A DNA stretch of 36,871 bases from Gammaproteobacteria bacterium (GTDB lineage Bacteria; Pseudomonadota; Gammaproteobacteria; JAABTG01), in NCBI GenBank assembly GCA_030066245.1, contig JASJBY010000001.1, forward strand, positions 1 to 36,871, given 5' to 3'. Positions 24,673 through 34,375 of the stretch are shown here, in pieces (position 1 is the first letter of the stretch; the number at the start of each line of letters is the position of its first letter). Both the position numbers and the translations under genes were made by a program. The notes under the pieces were generated by a model. That model was not told where the DNA came from. It worked only from the letters and a program-made list of their open reading frames with translations, and did not search any database.

Positions 24673-26070
24673 TCAGAGGGGGCGGACCCAATCGATCGCC
24701 GCCAGCACCTCCTCGGCGCTCTGGAAGCGTTCGTCCGGATCTTTCGCCAGCAAGCCCTCGATGAATGGCTGAAAGGCGGCCAGGTCTTGCTCCAGTTTGG
24801 GGATGGGCGCATGCAGATGCGCATCAATGAGCATTGCCACGTTATCGCCTTGGAAGGGCTTCTGGCCCGTCAGCATTTCGTATAGCACCACGCCGAGGCT
24901 GTAGAGATCGCTGCGCTGGTCAATCTGACCGTCTCTGACCTGCTCCGGGCTCAGGTAGTAAGGAGTTCCCAGAATCACGTCATCCCGGGTAAAACTGCGC
25001 TCTTCGTCCAGGGTCTTAGCAATGCCGAAATCGGTGATCGCCAGGGTGTCGTCTCCCCGAAACAGGATGTTGCCCGGCTTCAGGTCACGATGCACCACGT
25101 CTTGCAGGTGCGCGGCCATCAATCCTTCACAGATCTGGCGCAGATAGTACAGACTGCTCTCGGCCGACACGCCCCGGGCGATGCGCTGTTTCAGATCTCC
25201 GCCCGGAAAATGCTCCATGGCGATGTAGGCGTACTCTTTCGCGAATGCACGCTCGTGGATACGCACAACGTTCTTGTGCTGTATCTCCTCGATCAGTTCG
25301 TATTCCTGCATGAACCGCCTGAGCAGGTTCGGGTCGCGCTTGCAGGCGGCGGTGAAAACGACCTTCAACACCACGGTAAGCTGGTCTTCCATGCGCTCTG
25401 CGAGGAACACCGTGGCCGAGCCGCCCTCGCCGACTCGCGATATGATCCGGTATCCGGGCACGCGCAGACGACTGCCTTCGGTACCGGACTGGGTGCCCGG
25501 GTCTTCGCGCAGCGCCACCCCGCTGGCTTTCAGCGCCCGACGCAGGTGCGCGCGCGTCATACCGGTTTGCTCTCGGCTGTCCGTGCCGGAATGGTCGACC
25601 GTTGGCGGCGGTGGGGAATGGCGCTGCATGGCCTGCAGCATCTCCTGGATGGCTCCGTTCAAGGTCTTGGAGGACAGACTGTCCTTGCGCATGTAGCCGG
25701 CGGCGCCCAGCTTCATGGCGCGCACGGCTAGCGCCTCGTCACCTTCGTCAGTCAAGACCAGCGCGGGGGGTAGGTCCGGCTGCTCCCTGAGTTCCTCCAG
25801 CCACTGCAGACCGTCTTCGCCCTCCAGGCCAAGCCGATAGTCGATGATGAGCAGGTCGTACTCGCTCCAGTGGAAATGGGCACCCGGCTTTCCTTTGCTC
25901 GCCGGACGGTGCCAGTGCACTTCCACCTTTGGCCATTCCTGGCGAAGGAAATAGCCCGCGAGTCGCCCGAACTCCTCAGAATCGTCAATGACCAGAACGC
26001 GCCTTAGCATGCCATGGCTGGAAGCGTGGCCAGGCGACCTGTGTGTCCCCCCTGAGACCTGGGTAGTCAT
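24673..26070 (-). CDS. REC-Ser/Thr protein kinase fusion
   Basis: A 465-residue cytoplasmic protein. An N-terminal receiver domain (about 23-145) has the acidic pair VIDDSEE, phospho-acceptor D77 (LLIIDYRLG) and K129 (GYMRKDS). A linker of about 60 residues leads to a complete Hanks-type kinase: glycine loop GEGGSATV (214-221), catalytic Lys in VVLKVV (about 236), HRDLKPGN (327-334), DFG (347-349), and GTPYYLSPEQV for the activation segment. The likely start is ATG 26070; M21 is an alternative. It is the last gene of the Chp-like operon, so its receiver is probably phosphorylated by the CheA-like kinase, linking His-Asp signalling to Ser/Thr phosphorylation. Confidence 0.9.
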   Translation of the reverse strand: MTTQVSGGTHRSPGHASSHGMLRRVLVIDDSEEFGRLAGYFLRQEWPKVEVHWHRPASKGKPGAHFHWSEYDLLIIDYRLGLEGEDGLQWLEELREQPDLPPALVLTDEGDEALAVRAMKLGAAGYMRKDSLSSKTLNGAIQEMLQAMQRHSPPPPTVDHSGTDSREQTGMTRAHLRRALKASGVALREDPGTQSGTEGSRLRVPGYRIISRVGEGGSATVFLAERMEDQLTVVLKVVFTAACKRDPNLLRRFMQEYELIEEIQHKNVVRIHERAFAKEYAYIAMEHFPGGDLKQRIARGVSAESSLYYLRQICEGLMAAHLQDVVHRDLKPGNILFRGDDTLAITDFGIAKTLDEERSFTRDDVILGTPYYLSPEQVRDGQIDQRSDLYSLGVVLYEMLTGQKPFQGDNVAMLIDAHLHAPIPKLEQDLAAFQPFIEGLLAKDPDERFQSAEEVLAAIDWVRPL

Positions 26071-26106
26071 ATTGCGACCTTGCGTCTACCTGCCCGGTTT
26101 GTCGTC

Positions 26107-26625
26107 TTAGAGTGAGGGAATGTCCGCTTTCGCCTCCATAGGAAGAGCTTCGGCGAAACTCGACGCTGTCCCGCGCCGCGACAAGCCGCCCGAGAAGACA
26201 TGCGCCAGATTCACTATCGGCAACGCCCTGGACTGGTGTCCGACGCAAGAGAGCGCTATCTCCCGCCATTCGGCCATGTCCGGGGGCAGCTCGCATGCCT
26301 GCTCGTCGGAAACGACGATCCGGCGCGGAATGGCGCTGAGCCGCAGCGCCCCGTACCGGTTCTCACCGGCCCGAGTGTCGAAGAAAGCGGCGACCGCCAC
26401 CACTGTCGGCTCGTCGCGGCTCGGCCGGCCCTCCAGCCAAGCCGAGAGTGCCATCACCGGCACAGGCTCCTGTTCCCAGATGACCACATGCCTGCAGAAA
26501 AAGGGGCTGGCCGGCACCTCGTGCAGCGACAACGGTGCGGGGAGCAGATGCAACAGCTGCCGCTCGCCGATGACGCCCGTCTGTCCCGAGCCGAATTCGA
26601 GCAGCCACGCGCCCTGCCCGCTCAC
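26107..26625 (-). CDS. CheW-like protein (ChpC position)
   Basis: A 172-residue protein with weak CheW-domain features: WLLEFGSGQTGVIGERQLLHLLP at the start, the PFFCRHVVIWEQEPVPVMALSAWL segment matching the 'RG..IPVVDL' region, and ALPIVNLAHVF near the end. It is diverged and would be a secondary coupling protein between receptor and kinase, like ChpC in Pil-Chp systems. Its start overlaps the stop of the preceding CheW-like gene (ATGA), so they are translationally coupled. Confidence 0.7.
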   Translation of the reverse strand: MSGQGAWLLEFGSGQTGVIGERQLLHLLPAPLSLHEVPASPFFCRHVVIWEQEPVPVMALSAWLEGRPSRDEPTVVAVAAFFDTRAGENRYGALRLSAIPRRIVVSDEQACELPPDMAEWREIALSCVGHQSRALPIVNLAHVFSGGLSRRGTASSFAEALPMEAKADIPSL

Positions 26626-27137
26626 GGGTGAACCTCACTGCCGGGCCGGGATTCCGGCGGCGACGGCGGGCTGAGACCCACCTGCGAAGACAGCGAGCCG
26701 AGTAGAGCAGCACTCGAGGTCAAGCAACCGAGAAAGCCCTCCTGCTGCACCAAGCCCCGCACCGGTGAGCCGGGCGTGCTGAGCACAGGCGGCAGTGACA
26801 GGCTCCGACAGGATTCCGCCTCCAGCGTCGTCACCGCCTCACACAGAACACCGGCGTAGCCGGCCTCGTGATGGAGCAGCACACAGACACGGCGCTCCGC
26901 CGGCACCAGAGTCGTCATGCCAAGGTTCTGGTCAAGGCAAACCACGGGCCAGCGCCGGCCGTCGGCCTGTATCCAGCCGGCGACGCCGTCTGCTTCTCCG
27001 CCTGGCTGCACGTCCGAGGAAGGCTCCAGCGTGTAAACGTCGGTATCCGGCAACACCAGGGGCATGCCCGCAAAGGTCAGCACGACATAGCGGCCTTGGA
27101 TCGATTTGACCGGCCGGATCGCGGACGAGGCGCTCAT
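26622..27137 (-). CDS. CheW-like coupling protein, divergent
   Basis: A 171-residue protein whose start overlaps the end of the CheA-like gene and whose stop overlaps the next CheW-like gene. GRYVVLTFAGMPLVLPDTDVYTLEP and GWIQADGRRWPVVCLDQNLGM match the first strands of a CheW domain, and YAGVLCEAVTTLE the later strand. The C-terminus is Ser/Pro-rich. It probably links the chemoreceptor array to the kinase or modulates it. The functional difference from the more typical CheW at 34376 is not evident. Confidence 0.7.
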   Translation of the reverse strand: MSASSAIRPVKSIQGRYVVLTFAGMPLVLPDTDVYTLEPSSDVQPGGEADGVAGWIQADGRRWPVVCLDQNLGMTTLVPAERRVCVLLHHEAGYAGVLCEAVTTLEAESCRSLSLPPVLSTPGSPVRGLVQQEGFLGCLTSSAALLGSLSSQVGLSPPSPPESRPGSEVHP

Positions 27138-30100
27138 CGTGCGCCTCCCAGGTCGGCCAGGTGCTTGAGAAGCTCATCCTCGGAGAACGGCTTGGTGAGG
27201 TAGACATCTACGCCGGCCGCCTCGGCCTCCCTGCGGTGCTTGCCGGTGGAACGGGAGGTGACCATGATGACCGGCAGGGAGGCCGTGGTCTCCCTGGCCC
27301 TTACGTGGCGGGTCAGCTCGAGCCCGTTCATGCGCGGCATTTCCAGGTCGACCAGCAAGACGTCCGGTCGCTGCTCCTCGATGATGGGTACCGCTTCCAG
27401 ACCATCCCGCGCCGTGAGCACCCGAAAGCCGGTGTCCTCCGCGAACTGGGCCAGCGAGCGCCGCGCGCTGAGCGAGTCGTCCACTACCAGCACGGACCGC
27501 GCCTGGGCGGGCTGCGGTGTTTCCGTGTCAGACGGGAGTGCCCGCTCGTCGACAAGCTGGCTGCGCAGCAGCTCCGGCACGTCCAGCACCGGCGTTACAC
27601 TACCGTCGCCAAGAATGGTTGCGCCGATCATGCCCTTCAGCTTCGGCACATACTGCCCCATGCTCTTCACCACGAGATCCCGCGTGTCCAGGACTTTCTC
27701 GACGAGCACCGCGCTGGGCCCATCGTCGCCGCGGATAATGAGCACGGCGCCGGCATCGTTGTCCTCTTCGATGGAGCCGGAATATGTGCCCAGCAATGAC
27801 GTCAGCCGGCGCACGGGAAAGACATCTTCGCCCACCTGATACATGAGCTCCGTACCCACGTCACGCAGCTCCCCGTCTCCGGCGTGCAGAATGTGTTGCA
27901 CACCGCGGGCAGAGACCCCGACCACAAACTCGCCGAGTTGGACCAACAGCGCATGGGTCGAGATGAGCGTGACCGGAAGCCGTAAGGCAATGCGCAGACC
28001 CTGGCCGCCGGCGGACTCCATGTCCATGGACCCACTGAGCTCCAGCACGCGTGTGTAGACCGCGTCCATGCCAATGCCACGACCGGAGGTCTGGGTGGCG
28101 TGCTCGCGCGTGGAGAAGTTCGGGCGCAGCACATAGCGTTGCAGCTCCGATTCCGGTACCAACTGCTCGGACGTGAGCATGCCCCGCTCTTCAGCCACGT
28201 GCCGTATGGCCTCCAGGTCCAGGCCCGCCCCATCGTCCCAGCAGATAACCACTACGTAGTTGCCGTCGCGCACAAACTCCAGAGTGATGCGCCCGGATTC
28301 ATGCTTGCCCAGTCGGCGCCGTTCTTCCGGCACCTCGATGCCGTGGTCGACGGCATTGCGGAGCAAGTGCATCAACGGGTCCACCAGCTGGTTCAGCACG
28401 TCGCTGTCGACGAGCGTCTCCGCGCCCTGCACTTCCAGCTGGGCTTGTTTACCGGTAAGACGGCAGGTCTGTCGAACGGCGCGCTGCAGCCGAGACACAA
28501 TGGTCTGGGCGGACACCATACGGGTGTCCAGGACCGCGCCCTGGCTGTCGCGATTCAACCGCTCCTGGTTGACCAGCATGGCGTCGAGCGCTGCCAGGTG
28601 CTCCTGCAGCATCTGCCCTGCCTCCCTGGCGTCGGTGGTGGCCTCCATGAGGCGCCGACTGTAGGTATGCAGCTCGTTGTAACGGTCAAACTCCAGGGGG
28701 TCGAACACGTCCCCTGATGGCGACTGCTCCTTGAGTGCGGAAATGTCTCGCAGGTCGATAAACTGCTCCAGCTCCTGACCGAGTTGCTGGGTGAGGGCCA
28801 GGCGGTCACGCATGGCCCCGGCCTGAACGAGCGCAAGATTCACGCGCTCGTGCACCTGACCGGTCAGGATGATGGTCTCACCGGAGAGCCGCAGCATACT
28901 GTCCACCAGGGGCGCCGGGACGCGCAGGGTAGCCGTGGTCGGGCGGGGTGCGGGAGCGGGGGGCTGGGGAGCGGACGCAGCGTCCGTCTCATTGCCGGCC
29001 AGCGCCGTCGCGGGTTCGCCGCGCTGAGCCGCGCCGATGCCCTCCCGCGCGATGCGATTGCGCCAGTCGATAACCTCCTGAACCACGTCAAGGGCATCGG
29101 CCGGGGGCTCTCCCACGCCCGTCAACGCTTCGCTCATGGTCTCCAGACAATCGGCGGCCTTCACCAGCGACTCGGCCAGGGTCGTGCTGGGCAGAACCGC
29201 ATGCTTGGCGAGGGAAAGCAGCACATCCTCGAGACGGTGGGTCAGGGTCGCGACGCCCCGGATGCCGACCGTATTGGCGGCACCTTTTACCGTGTGCGCC
29301 ACACGCTGGGCGGTCTGCAGATCCTCGACGGTGGCAACTCCCTGGCCCATGCGCTGGATGACGGCGGAGAATGCCTCCGTCTGTCCAGGCAGCTCCTGAA
29401 GAAGGCTCTCCAGCACCTGGGGATCGACCCGCTGGGAGATCTCCAGGGAAACATCCTCCGCCGTGACCACGACCTCCGGCGGCTCCTCTTCTTCCTCCGC
29501 GCCGGGGGGCACCCGGTCCAGAAGGCCCACAAGCTCGGACCGTTCGACCGCGGCCAGCGGTCGCGGCCAGCGGGCGTCCTCCAGGTGGCTGAGCAACTCC
29601 TCGGAACTCTGCCTCGTGCCCAGAGCTTTCAGATAACCTCCGACCCGGTCACCCCAGGCCACCAGCAGCTGCGTTTCCTCGAGCTCGGCAACCGATGCGT
29701 TCTCCGAGAGCGGGCCAAGGTTCTCCTGCAGGTGCGCGCATACGCGCTGCAGCCCGCGAAACCCGGCCGCGTCCGCCGCATCGCCGAAGCGCTGCACATG
29801 GTCGGCGTAGCCCCGCATAGCCTCACGGCGGTCCGACTGGGCCGCCCTGTCAGAAGCCGCCACGGCCAGCGCGTCGTCCAGGGTCTTGCCCATGGGCGCC
29901 AGCTCGGCGAGCAACAGGTCCCGCAGCTCCGTCTGGGTCTCGGTCAGCTCCGCAAACGCCTCCAGCGCCTGGCCTGTCGTGAGCGGCGAGGGCACTGGGT
30001 CTGCGATGTTCAGCTCTCGCGAGGCGGGCAAGGCTTCGGACAGGGGAACGGTCGCCTCGAGCCCCGCGGAGTCAGCGCTTCCTGGCTCGCCCGTGGCGCC

Positions 30101-31096
30101 CTCGTCAGTCGCGAACACCGTTAGGCCGCTTCCCGCCAGGGGATCCGCGTCGTCCGCTCCGGACGGCTCCATGGCCAGCAGGCTGCGCAGCATCTCGGCG
30201 TCAACCTCCGCGAGTGGCGCAGGCCAGCGCGCGTCGCTGAGATGCTGCAGCAGGGCTTCAATCGCCCGGCCATCGCCGGGTGTCTGCAGGTAAACCCTCA
30301 CCAGGCGCGGCCACGCCGCCAGCAGCTCGCGCTCGGCGGCAGAGGATACCTCGCTCAAGCCGCTGAGACGCTCCTCATGGAGCAGACAGGCGTCCTGCAG
30401 GCCGTGCAGCTCAGAAGCTTCCGCGGCGGCCGCCAGCCGGCCCAGCTGGGCCGTGTAGCTCGCCAGCAGCTCCTCACCCTCGGAGCCGGCGGACACCGCC
30501 TCGAGCTGATCGAGAACACCCAGGAGCTCCGCCGATGCCGGGCCGGGCGCGTCCAGGCTCGACGCCGACAGGGACCCCGTGGCCTCCCGCGAACCGTCCG
30601 CCGGTGCCACAGGCGCCAGCGCCTCCGGCTCTTCTCCCTCGATGACCGTAAGCCCACTGCCAGCCAGGGGGTCGTCCTCTTCGGAGTCCGAGCCCACCGC
30701 AGCCAGGAGGCTGCGCAGCATGTCGGCATCCGCCGCGGCCAGCGGCGAAGGCCAGCGGTCATCCGCCAGGTGCCTGACCAGCGCCTCCCCCTGATGGGGA
30801 TCGTCCGGCAGCTGCAGGTAATCCCTCACCAACCCGGGCCAGGCGATGAGCCACTCGCGTTCGGCTTCCGTCGAAACTGTGCCCACACCGCCGACCCGTT
30901 CCTGCATGAGCAGGCAGGCATCCTGCAAACCATGAAGCTCGGCGGTCTCGGCCGCCGTCGCCAGCTCCCCGAGCTGCTCCGCATAGCCGGTCGACAGCGC
31001 TTCGCCCTGCTCTGAGCTGAGCAAACTCTCCAGCTGAGCAACCGCAGCTAACACACCCTCCTGATGTAGCCGTGTATTGGGGTTCAGATTATGCAT
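27134..31096 (-). CDS. chpA: ChpA/PilL-like hybrid CheA histidine kinase with receiver domain
   Basis: A 1320-residue hybrid kinase. N-terminal repeat units of about 115-135 residues occur three times (roughly 18-152, 193-328 and 420-530), each with GLQxxC and a W-P-x-P-L-A element; all lack a phosphorylatable HxxKG. One true Hpt domain follows, with H601 in AHTVKGAANTVG. Then come a dimerisation region and a HATPase with N-box HLLRNAVDHGIE (910-921), DDGAGLD (954-960) and GRGIGMDAV (1006-1014). A CheW domain spans about 1040-1180. A C-terminal receiver has D1250 (LLVDLEMPRMNG) and K1302. This order matches the kinases of the Pil-Chp twitching/surface-sensing systems. The start overlaps the chemoreceptor stop by 8 bp. 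Confidence 0.93.
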   Translation of the reverse strand: MHNLNPNTRLHQEGVLAAVAQLESLLSSEQGEALSTGYAEQLGELATAAETAELHGLQDACLLMQERVGGVGTVSTEAEREWLIAWPGLVRDYLQLPDDPHQGEALVRHLADDRWPSPLAAADADMLRSLLAAVGSDSEEDDPLAGSGLTVIEGEEPEALAPVAPADGSREATGSLSASSLDAPGPASAELLGVLDQLEAVSAGSEGEELLASYTAQLGRLAAAAEASELHGLQDACLLHEERLSGLSEVSSAAERELLAAWPRLVRVYLQTPGDGRAIEALLQHLSDARWPAPLAEVDAEMLRSLLAMEPSGADDADPLAGSGLTVFATDEGATGEPGSADSAGLEATVPLSEALPASRELNIADPVPSPLTTGQALEAFAELTETQTELRDLLLAELAPMGKTLDDALAVAASDRAAQSDRREAMRGYADHVQRFGDAADAAGFRGLQRVCAHLQENLGPLSENASVAELEETQLLVAWGDRVGGYLKALGTRQSSEELLSHLEDARWPRPLAAVERSELVGLLDRVPPGAEEEEEPPEVVVTAEDVSLEISQRVDPQVLESLLQELPGQTEAFSAVIQRMGQGVATVEDLQTAQRVAHTVKGAANTVGIRGVATLTHRLEDVLLSLAKHAVLPSTTLAESLVKAADCLETMSEALTGVGEPPADALDVVQEVIDWRNRIAREGIGAAQRGEPATALAGNETDAASAPQPPAPAPRPTTATLRVPAPLVDSMLRLSGETIILTGQVHERVNLALVQAGAMRDRLALTQQLGQELEQFIDLRDISALKEQSPSGDVFDPLEFDRYNELHTYSRRLMEATTDAREAGQMLQEHLAALDAMLVNQERLNRDSQGAVLDTRMVSAQTIVSRLQRAVRQTCRLTGKQAQLEVQGAETLVDSDVLNQLVDPLMHLLRNAVDHGIEVPEERRRLGKHESGRITLEFVRDGNYVVVICWDDGAGLDLEAIRHVAEERGMLTSEQLVPESELQRYVLRPNFSTREHATQTSGRGIGMDAVYTRVLELSGSMDMESAGGQGLRIALRLPVTLISTHALLVQLGEFVVGVSARGVQHILHAGDGELRDVGTELMYQVGEDVFPVRRLTSLLGTYSGSIEEDNDAGAVLIIRGDDGPSAVLVEKVLDTRDLVVKSMGQYVPKLKGMIGATILGDGSVTPVLDVPELLRSQLVDERALPSDTETPQPAQARSVLVVDDSLSARRSLAQFAEDTGFRVLTARDGLEAVPIIEEQRPDVLLVDLEMPRMNGLELTRHVRARETTASLPVIMVTSRSTGKHRREAEAAGVDVYLTKPFSEDELLKHLADLGGAR

Positions 31097-32951
31097 TGGC
31101 CATTGCTATGTCGTTCCCGCCGGGCACGTCAATGACCTGGTCTAGCACGGGCGCATGTTCGAAAGTCTGCGTGTCCGATTCGGCTTCGGGCAGCTTGAAC
31201 ACTTTCACCGATTCGATCAGGCGCTGCGCCGCATCCACCAGCTGCAGCGTGTACTGCGTCTGCTCTGTAAGCTGCGCGGCCGTGTCACGGGAGCTCTGCT
31301 GAATGGAGCCGGCATGCTTGCGAAGCTCGGTGCTGCCCTGCGCCTGGGCCTTCGAGGTGGCGGCGATGGTTCGGACCATCTCCACGAGCTCGGCAGTGGT
31401 CTTCCGGGTCGCCTGCATCTGCTCGCCGGCCTCCTCCGCCAGGCCACTGCCCTCGACGACCTGCCGAATGGCCTCGTTCATGGTGTTGACCGTATCGGCC
31501 GTCTCCGTCTGGATGTTGCTGACCAGCGTGGCGATCTGGGCGGTCGCCTCGCGGGCATTCTCCGCGAGGCGCTGCACCTCGTCGGCGACGACAGCGAAGC
31601 CACGGCCGGCTTCACCGGCTGAGGCTGCGTGCATGCTGGCGTTCAGAGCGAGGATGTGGGTACGCTCAGCGATGCTGTTGATGAGGTTGACCACGCCGCT
31701 GATCTCCTGCGAGCGTTCACCGAGGCGTTTGATGCGTTTCTCTGTCTCGCGAATGGTATCGCGCGTGCTGCTGATACCGACCACCGTGTTCGCCACCGTC
31801 TCGTGTGCCTTGCCGGTCGTCTTGATGGCCTTATCAGCGACGGCGTAGCAGGCCTGGGCCAGCTTGGCAATTCGCATCATGGCGTCGGAAGCGCTCGCGA
31901 GTTTGTCGGCCGTCTTGTCGATCTCGGCCTGCTCGTTGGCCGCCACCTTGATGACGTTCTCAGACTGAGACCGCACGCGGTTCGAGGCCTCCGACACGTT
32001 GTGGGAGATCTGCCGGACACCCTGCAGAACCCTGGAGGTCTCGTCGGTGAGCACGTTGAGAGCGTCGGCTACCGGGCCGGTGATGTCCTCGGTCACCGGC
32101 ACCTTCACGGTCAGGTCCCTTTGGCTGAGCTGCGCCACGGCCTCCAGAAGCCTGATCACCGATTCGTTGATACGGTCGCCATCTTCCTGCGCCGTTACCA
32201 GACTCGCCACCTTGTCTTCCAGCAGCCCGTCGAACGCCTGGGCGAGCTCGCTGAGCTCGTCCCGCCCGGAAATGCCGGTGCGCGCATAGTGGTCACCTGC
32301 CACCACCTGGCGCACGGTAAAACCGATTCTGGCAACGGGTGCCGCGATGGAGCGGTAGATGACGAAGCTGAGCCCGGCGGTCAGGAGCGTGCCGACCACG
32401 AACATGGCAATCGCCACCAGGAACATGAGCTGCTCTTCGTTCACAGACTCCTGGAACGCAGCTTCGGACTGGGCATGTTGCCGGCTCACCCTTTCCGCAA
32501 GGACGTTGACGAAAGGCGCGATGTTCGGCTCCAGATCGTTGAGGACGTAGAGCGAAAGATGCGCCCGGTTCTCCGACGCCAGGATATCGCCCAGATCCTT
32601 GAACACCTGACGAAAACCGATCACGCCTTTCTGCAGCGCCGGGTCCTGTCCGCCGAGCGCGGACCAGGCCCTGTTGAACTCAGTGTTTGCGCGGGCCAGA
32701 TCCTGTCGGGCCTGCTTCCAGGTGATGGTGCCGCGGTTGATGCCGTTGATCGTCCCGAGCATGTCCGAGCGAATAGCCGCGGTGACATGGCTCAGCTTGA
32801 CCTGATCCTGAACGTGCTGGTTCAGGGTGACGATCGTGTTGGTGGCGTAGCCTCGGAAAAGCAGCGCCGCCAGACCCATGGCCAGAAGCACCGCCGCCTG
32901 CACACCGATGAGCAGCAGCAGACGGTGACCGATGCGCAGTTTGCTCAACAT
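31089..32951 (-). CDS. pilJ: Methyl-accepting chemotaxis protein, PilJ-like
   Basis: A 620-residue receptor. TM1 is at about residues 10-30, and a periplasmic helical domain of about 145 residues follows. TM2 is at about 178-202, then HAMP, then a long helical cytoplasmic signalling region with the hairpin tip AERTHILALNASMHAASAGEAGRGFAVVADEVQRLAE, a pattern typical of PilJ-type receptors. The sequence ends in NDIAMANA. It is assigned to the PilJ position by its place before the ChpA-like kinase. The gene for a Leu/Ile/Val-type binding protein is directly upstream, 66 bp away, so the binding protein may present ligand to this receptor's periplasmic domain. Confidence 0.88.
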   Translation of the reverse strand: MLSKLRIGHRLLLLIGVQAAVLLAMGLAALLFRGYATNTIVTLNQHVQDQVKLSHVTAAIRSDMLGTINGINRGTITWKQARQDLARANTEFNRAWSALGGQDPALQKGVIGFRQVFKDLGDILASENRAHLSLYVLNDLEPNIAPFVNVLAERVSRQHAQSEAAFQESVNEEQLMFLVAIAMFVVGTLLTAGLSFVIYRSIAAPVARIGFTVRQVVAGDHYARTGISGRDELSELAQAFDGLLEDKVASLVTAQEDGDRINESVIRLLEAVAQLSQRDLTVKVPVTEDITGPVADALNVLTDETSRVLQGVRQISHNVSEASNRVRSQSENVIKVAANEQAEIDKTADKLASASDAMMRIAKLAQACYAVADKAIKTTGKAHETVANTVVGISSTRDTIRETEKRIKRLGERSQEISGVVNLINSIAERTHILALNASMHAASAGEAGRGFAVVADEVQRLAENAREATAQIATLVSNIQTETADTVNTMNEAIRQVVEGSGLAEEAGEQMQATRKTTAELVEMVRTIAATSKAQAQGSTELRKHAGSIQQSSRDTAAQLTEQTQYTLQLVDAAQRLIESVKVFKLPEAESDTQTFEHAPVLDQVIDVPGGNDIAMANA

Positions 32952-33017
32952 CGCTTTATCCTCACTCTGGTTAATCCCTGTTCCGTCGCAATCGGGCGGA
33001 ACCTGCTCCGCGGTTTG

Positions 33018-34295
33018 TCACCGCTGCACCATGCCGCGCCAGTCCGTACGCGTCATGGTCTTGTACTCGGCACCCGCCAGATACGTCACCGCGACCAGGT
33101 CCGACCCCTGGTTGTCCTCCGTGAAGTCCAGCTTGACGCCACCCACATTGAAGCGCTGACCACGAACGGCGCGCAGGAAGTTCTTACGCGTCACTTCCCC
33201 CTGAACCCGACTCATGATGGCAAGGAACATCTTGCCGACGATGTATCCCTCCAGAGACACATAGCCGTAGTCATCACCCAGCGCTGCTCTGGCCTCCTGC
33301 ACTATGGGCAGATCCGAGTCCAGGGGCGGGACGACCTGGGTCATCACCACCTTGTCGGTCACACCGAACTCTCTCAGGGTAACTCTGTAATTGTCCGCGC
33401 CGGTGAAAGACACGGCGCTGACGATCCAGTCGTCCCCTTTGAGCCTTGCATACGCAGCAAAGCGCGCAATGGCATTGTAAGTGCCGACCGAGACCACCAG
33501 ACGACAGTGATTACCGGTCCTGCTCTCCCAGGCCTTCAGAGAGTTGTAGCCGTCGCGGGACGTGAAAGTGTTGCGAACATAGACGCCGACCGGTCCCAGG
33601 TTGTTACGCTTTGGAAGAGCCCCTTTCCGGCCCATGATGTCGTCCAGGGTCGACACGATCTGCTCCACCCCGCGACGACCCGCAAGGGCACGCTTGATAC
33701 CCTCCACACCCGCCATGCCATAGGCGTCGTTCTGAACGTAAGCGCATATCTCCGTCGGTTTGATGCCGGCGTTTATCGCCTGGCGGATGACCGCTGCAGT
33801 CTCCTGCACGTAGCTCGCCCGATAGTTGATAATGTCGCCCACTCCAGGCCGAAGAATGCCGGCCCCGGTGAAGAACCCGACCGCCGGCACGCCCTGCTCG
33901 GCAAGGATCGGCAGCGTTACCTTCGCAGTCGGTGTGCCCACGTTGCCCACCACGGCGAAGACACCCTGGCTGAGCAGTTGCTCGGTAGCTTTCTTCGACT
34001 TTTCCGGCGTATAGGAGTCGTTCAATGTGACGAACTCGATGCGCCGCCCGCGGACTCTCTGGCCGCGGACCGCCGCTTCGATGCCGGTCTTCATTCCCAG
34101 GCCGAGACCGCGGGAGACGCCTTCCAGATCCATGACGCCGCCTATGCGTATGGTCGACGGGGTAACGCCCGGCTCCGCCTCAGCCGGCGCGACCAGGAGA
34201 ACACATACCAGCAAGCTCAGCCCAATCGCCGAGGATAAGCGGCGCGCGCCTCGCCCGCCGCGGCACCCTTCTTTGCAACTACCGATTCCTTTCAT
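33018..34295 (-). CDS. Leu/Ile/Val-type (Peripla_BP_6) substrate-binding protein
   Basis: About 425 residues from ATG 34295 (AGAGG about 9 bp upstream); a longer upstream frame lacks conserved sequence. A signal peptide ends near APAEA. The mature part is a type I periplasmic binding protein of the branched-chain amino acid / urea group: STIRIGGVMDLEGVSRGLGLGMKTGIEAAV, RRIEFVTLNDSYTPEKSKKATEQLL, VFAVVGNVGTPTAKVTLPIL and VPAVGFFTGAG. No ABC permease or ATPase is nearby. Its place between the CheW and MCP genes of a Chp-like operon suggests a sensory, not a transport, role. The ligand is unknown. Confidence 0.9.
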   Translation of the reverse strand: MKGIGSCKEGCRGGRGARRLSSAIGLSLLVCVLLVAPAEAEPGVTPSTIRIGGVMDLEGVSRGLGLGMKTGIEAAVRGQRVRGRRIEFVTLNDSYTPEKSKKATEQLLSQGVFAVVGNVGTPTAKVTLPILAEQGVPAVGFFTGAGILRPGVGDIINYRASYVQETAAVIRQAINAGIKPTEICAYVQNDAYGMAGVEGIKRALAGRRGVEQIVSTLDDIMGRKGALPKRNNLGPVGVYVRNTFTSRDGYNSLKAWESRTGNHCRLVVSVGTYNAIARFAAYARLKGDDWIVSAVSFTGADNYRVTLREFGVTDKVVMTQVVPPLDSDLPIVQEARAALGDDYGYVSLEGYIVGKMFLAIMSRVQGEVTRKNFLRAVRGQRFNVGGVKLDFTEDNQGSDLVAVTYLAGAEYKTMTRTDWRGMVQR

Positions 34296-34375
34296 CCGTT
34301 CATGCCTCTTGCTAGTCACCCAGTTGCGAAAACAAATTCGTCCAATCGAAAGCGCCCCGCTCTGGCCACGAAGAA

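Noticed and set aside
27161-31015. Several plus-strand frames of 200-450 residues opposite the CheA-like gene
   Set aside because: The minus-strand gene has complete kinase, CheW and receiver motifs; opposite frames have none.
31629-34238. 869-residue plus-strand frame across the receptor and binding-protein genes
   Set aside because: It spans two well-defined minus-strand genes and their intergenic gap, with no domain sequence of its own.
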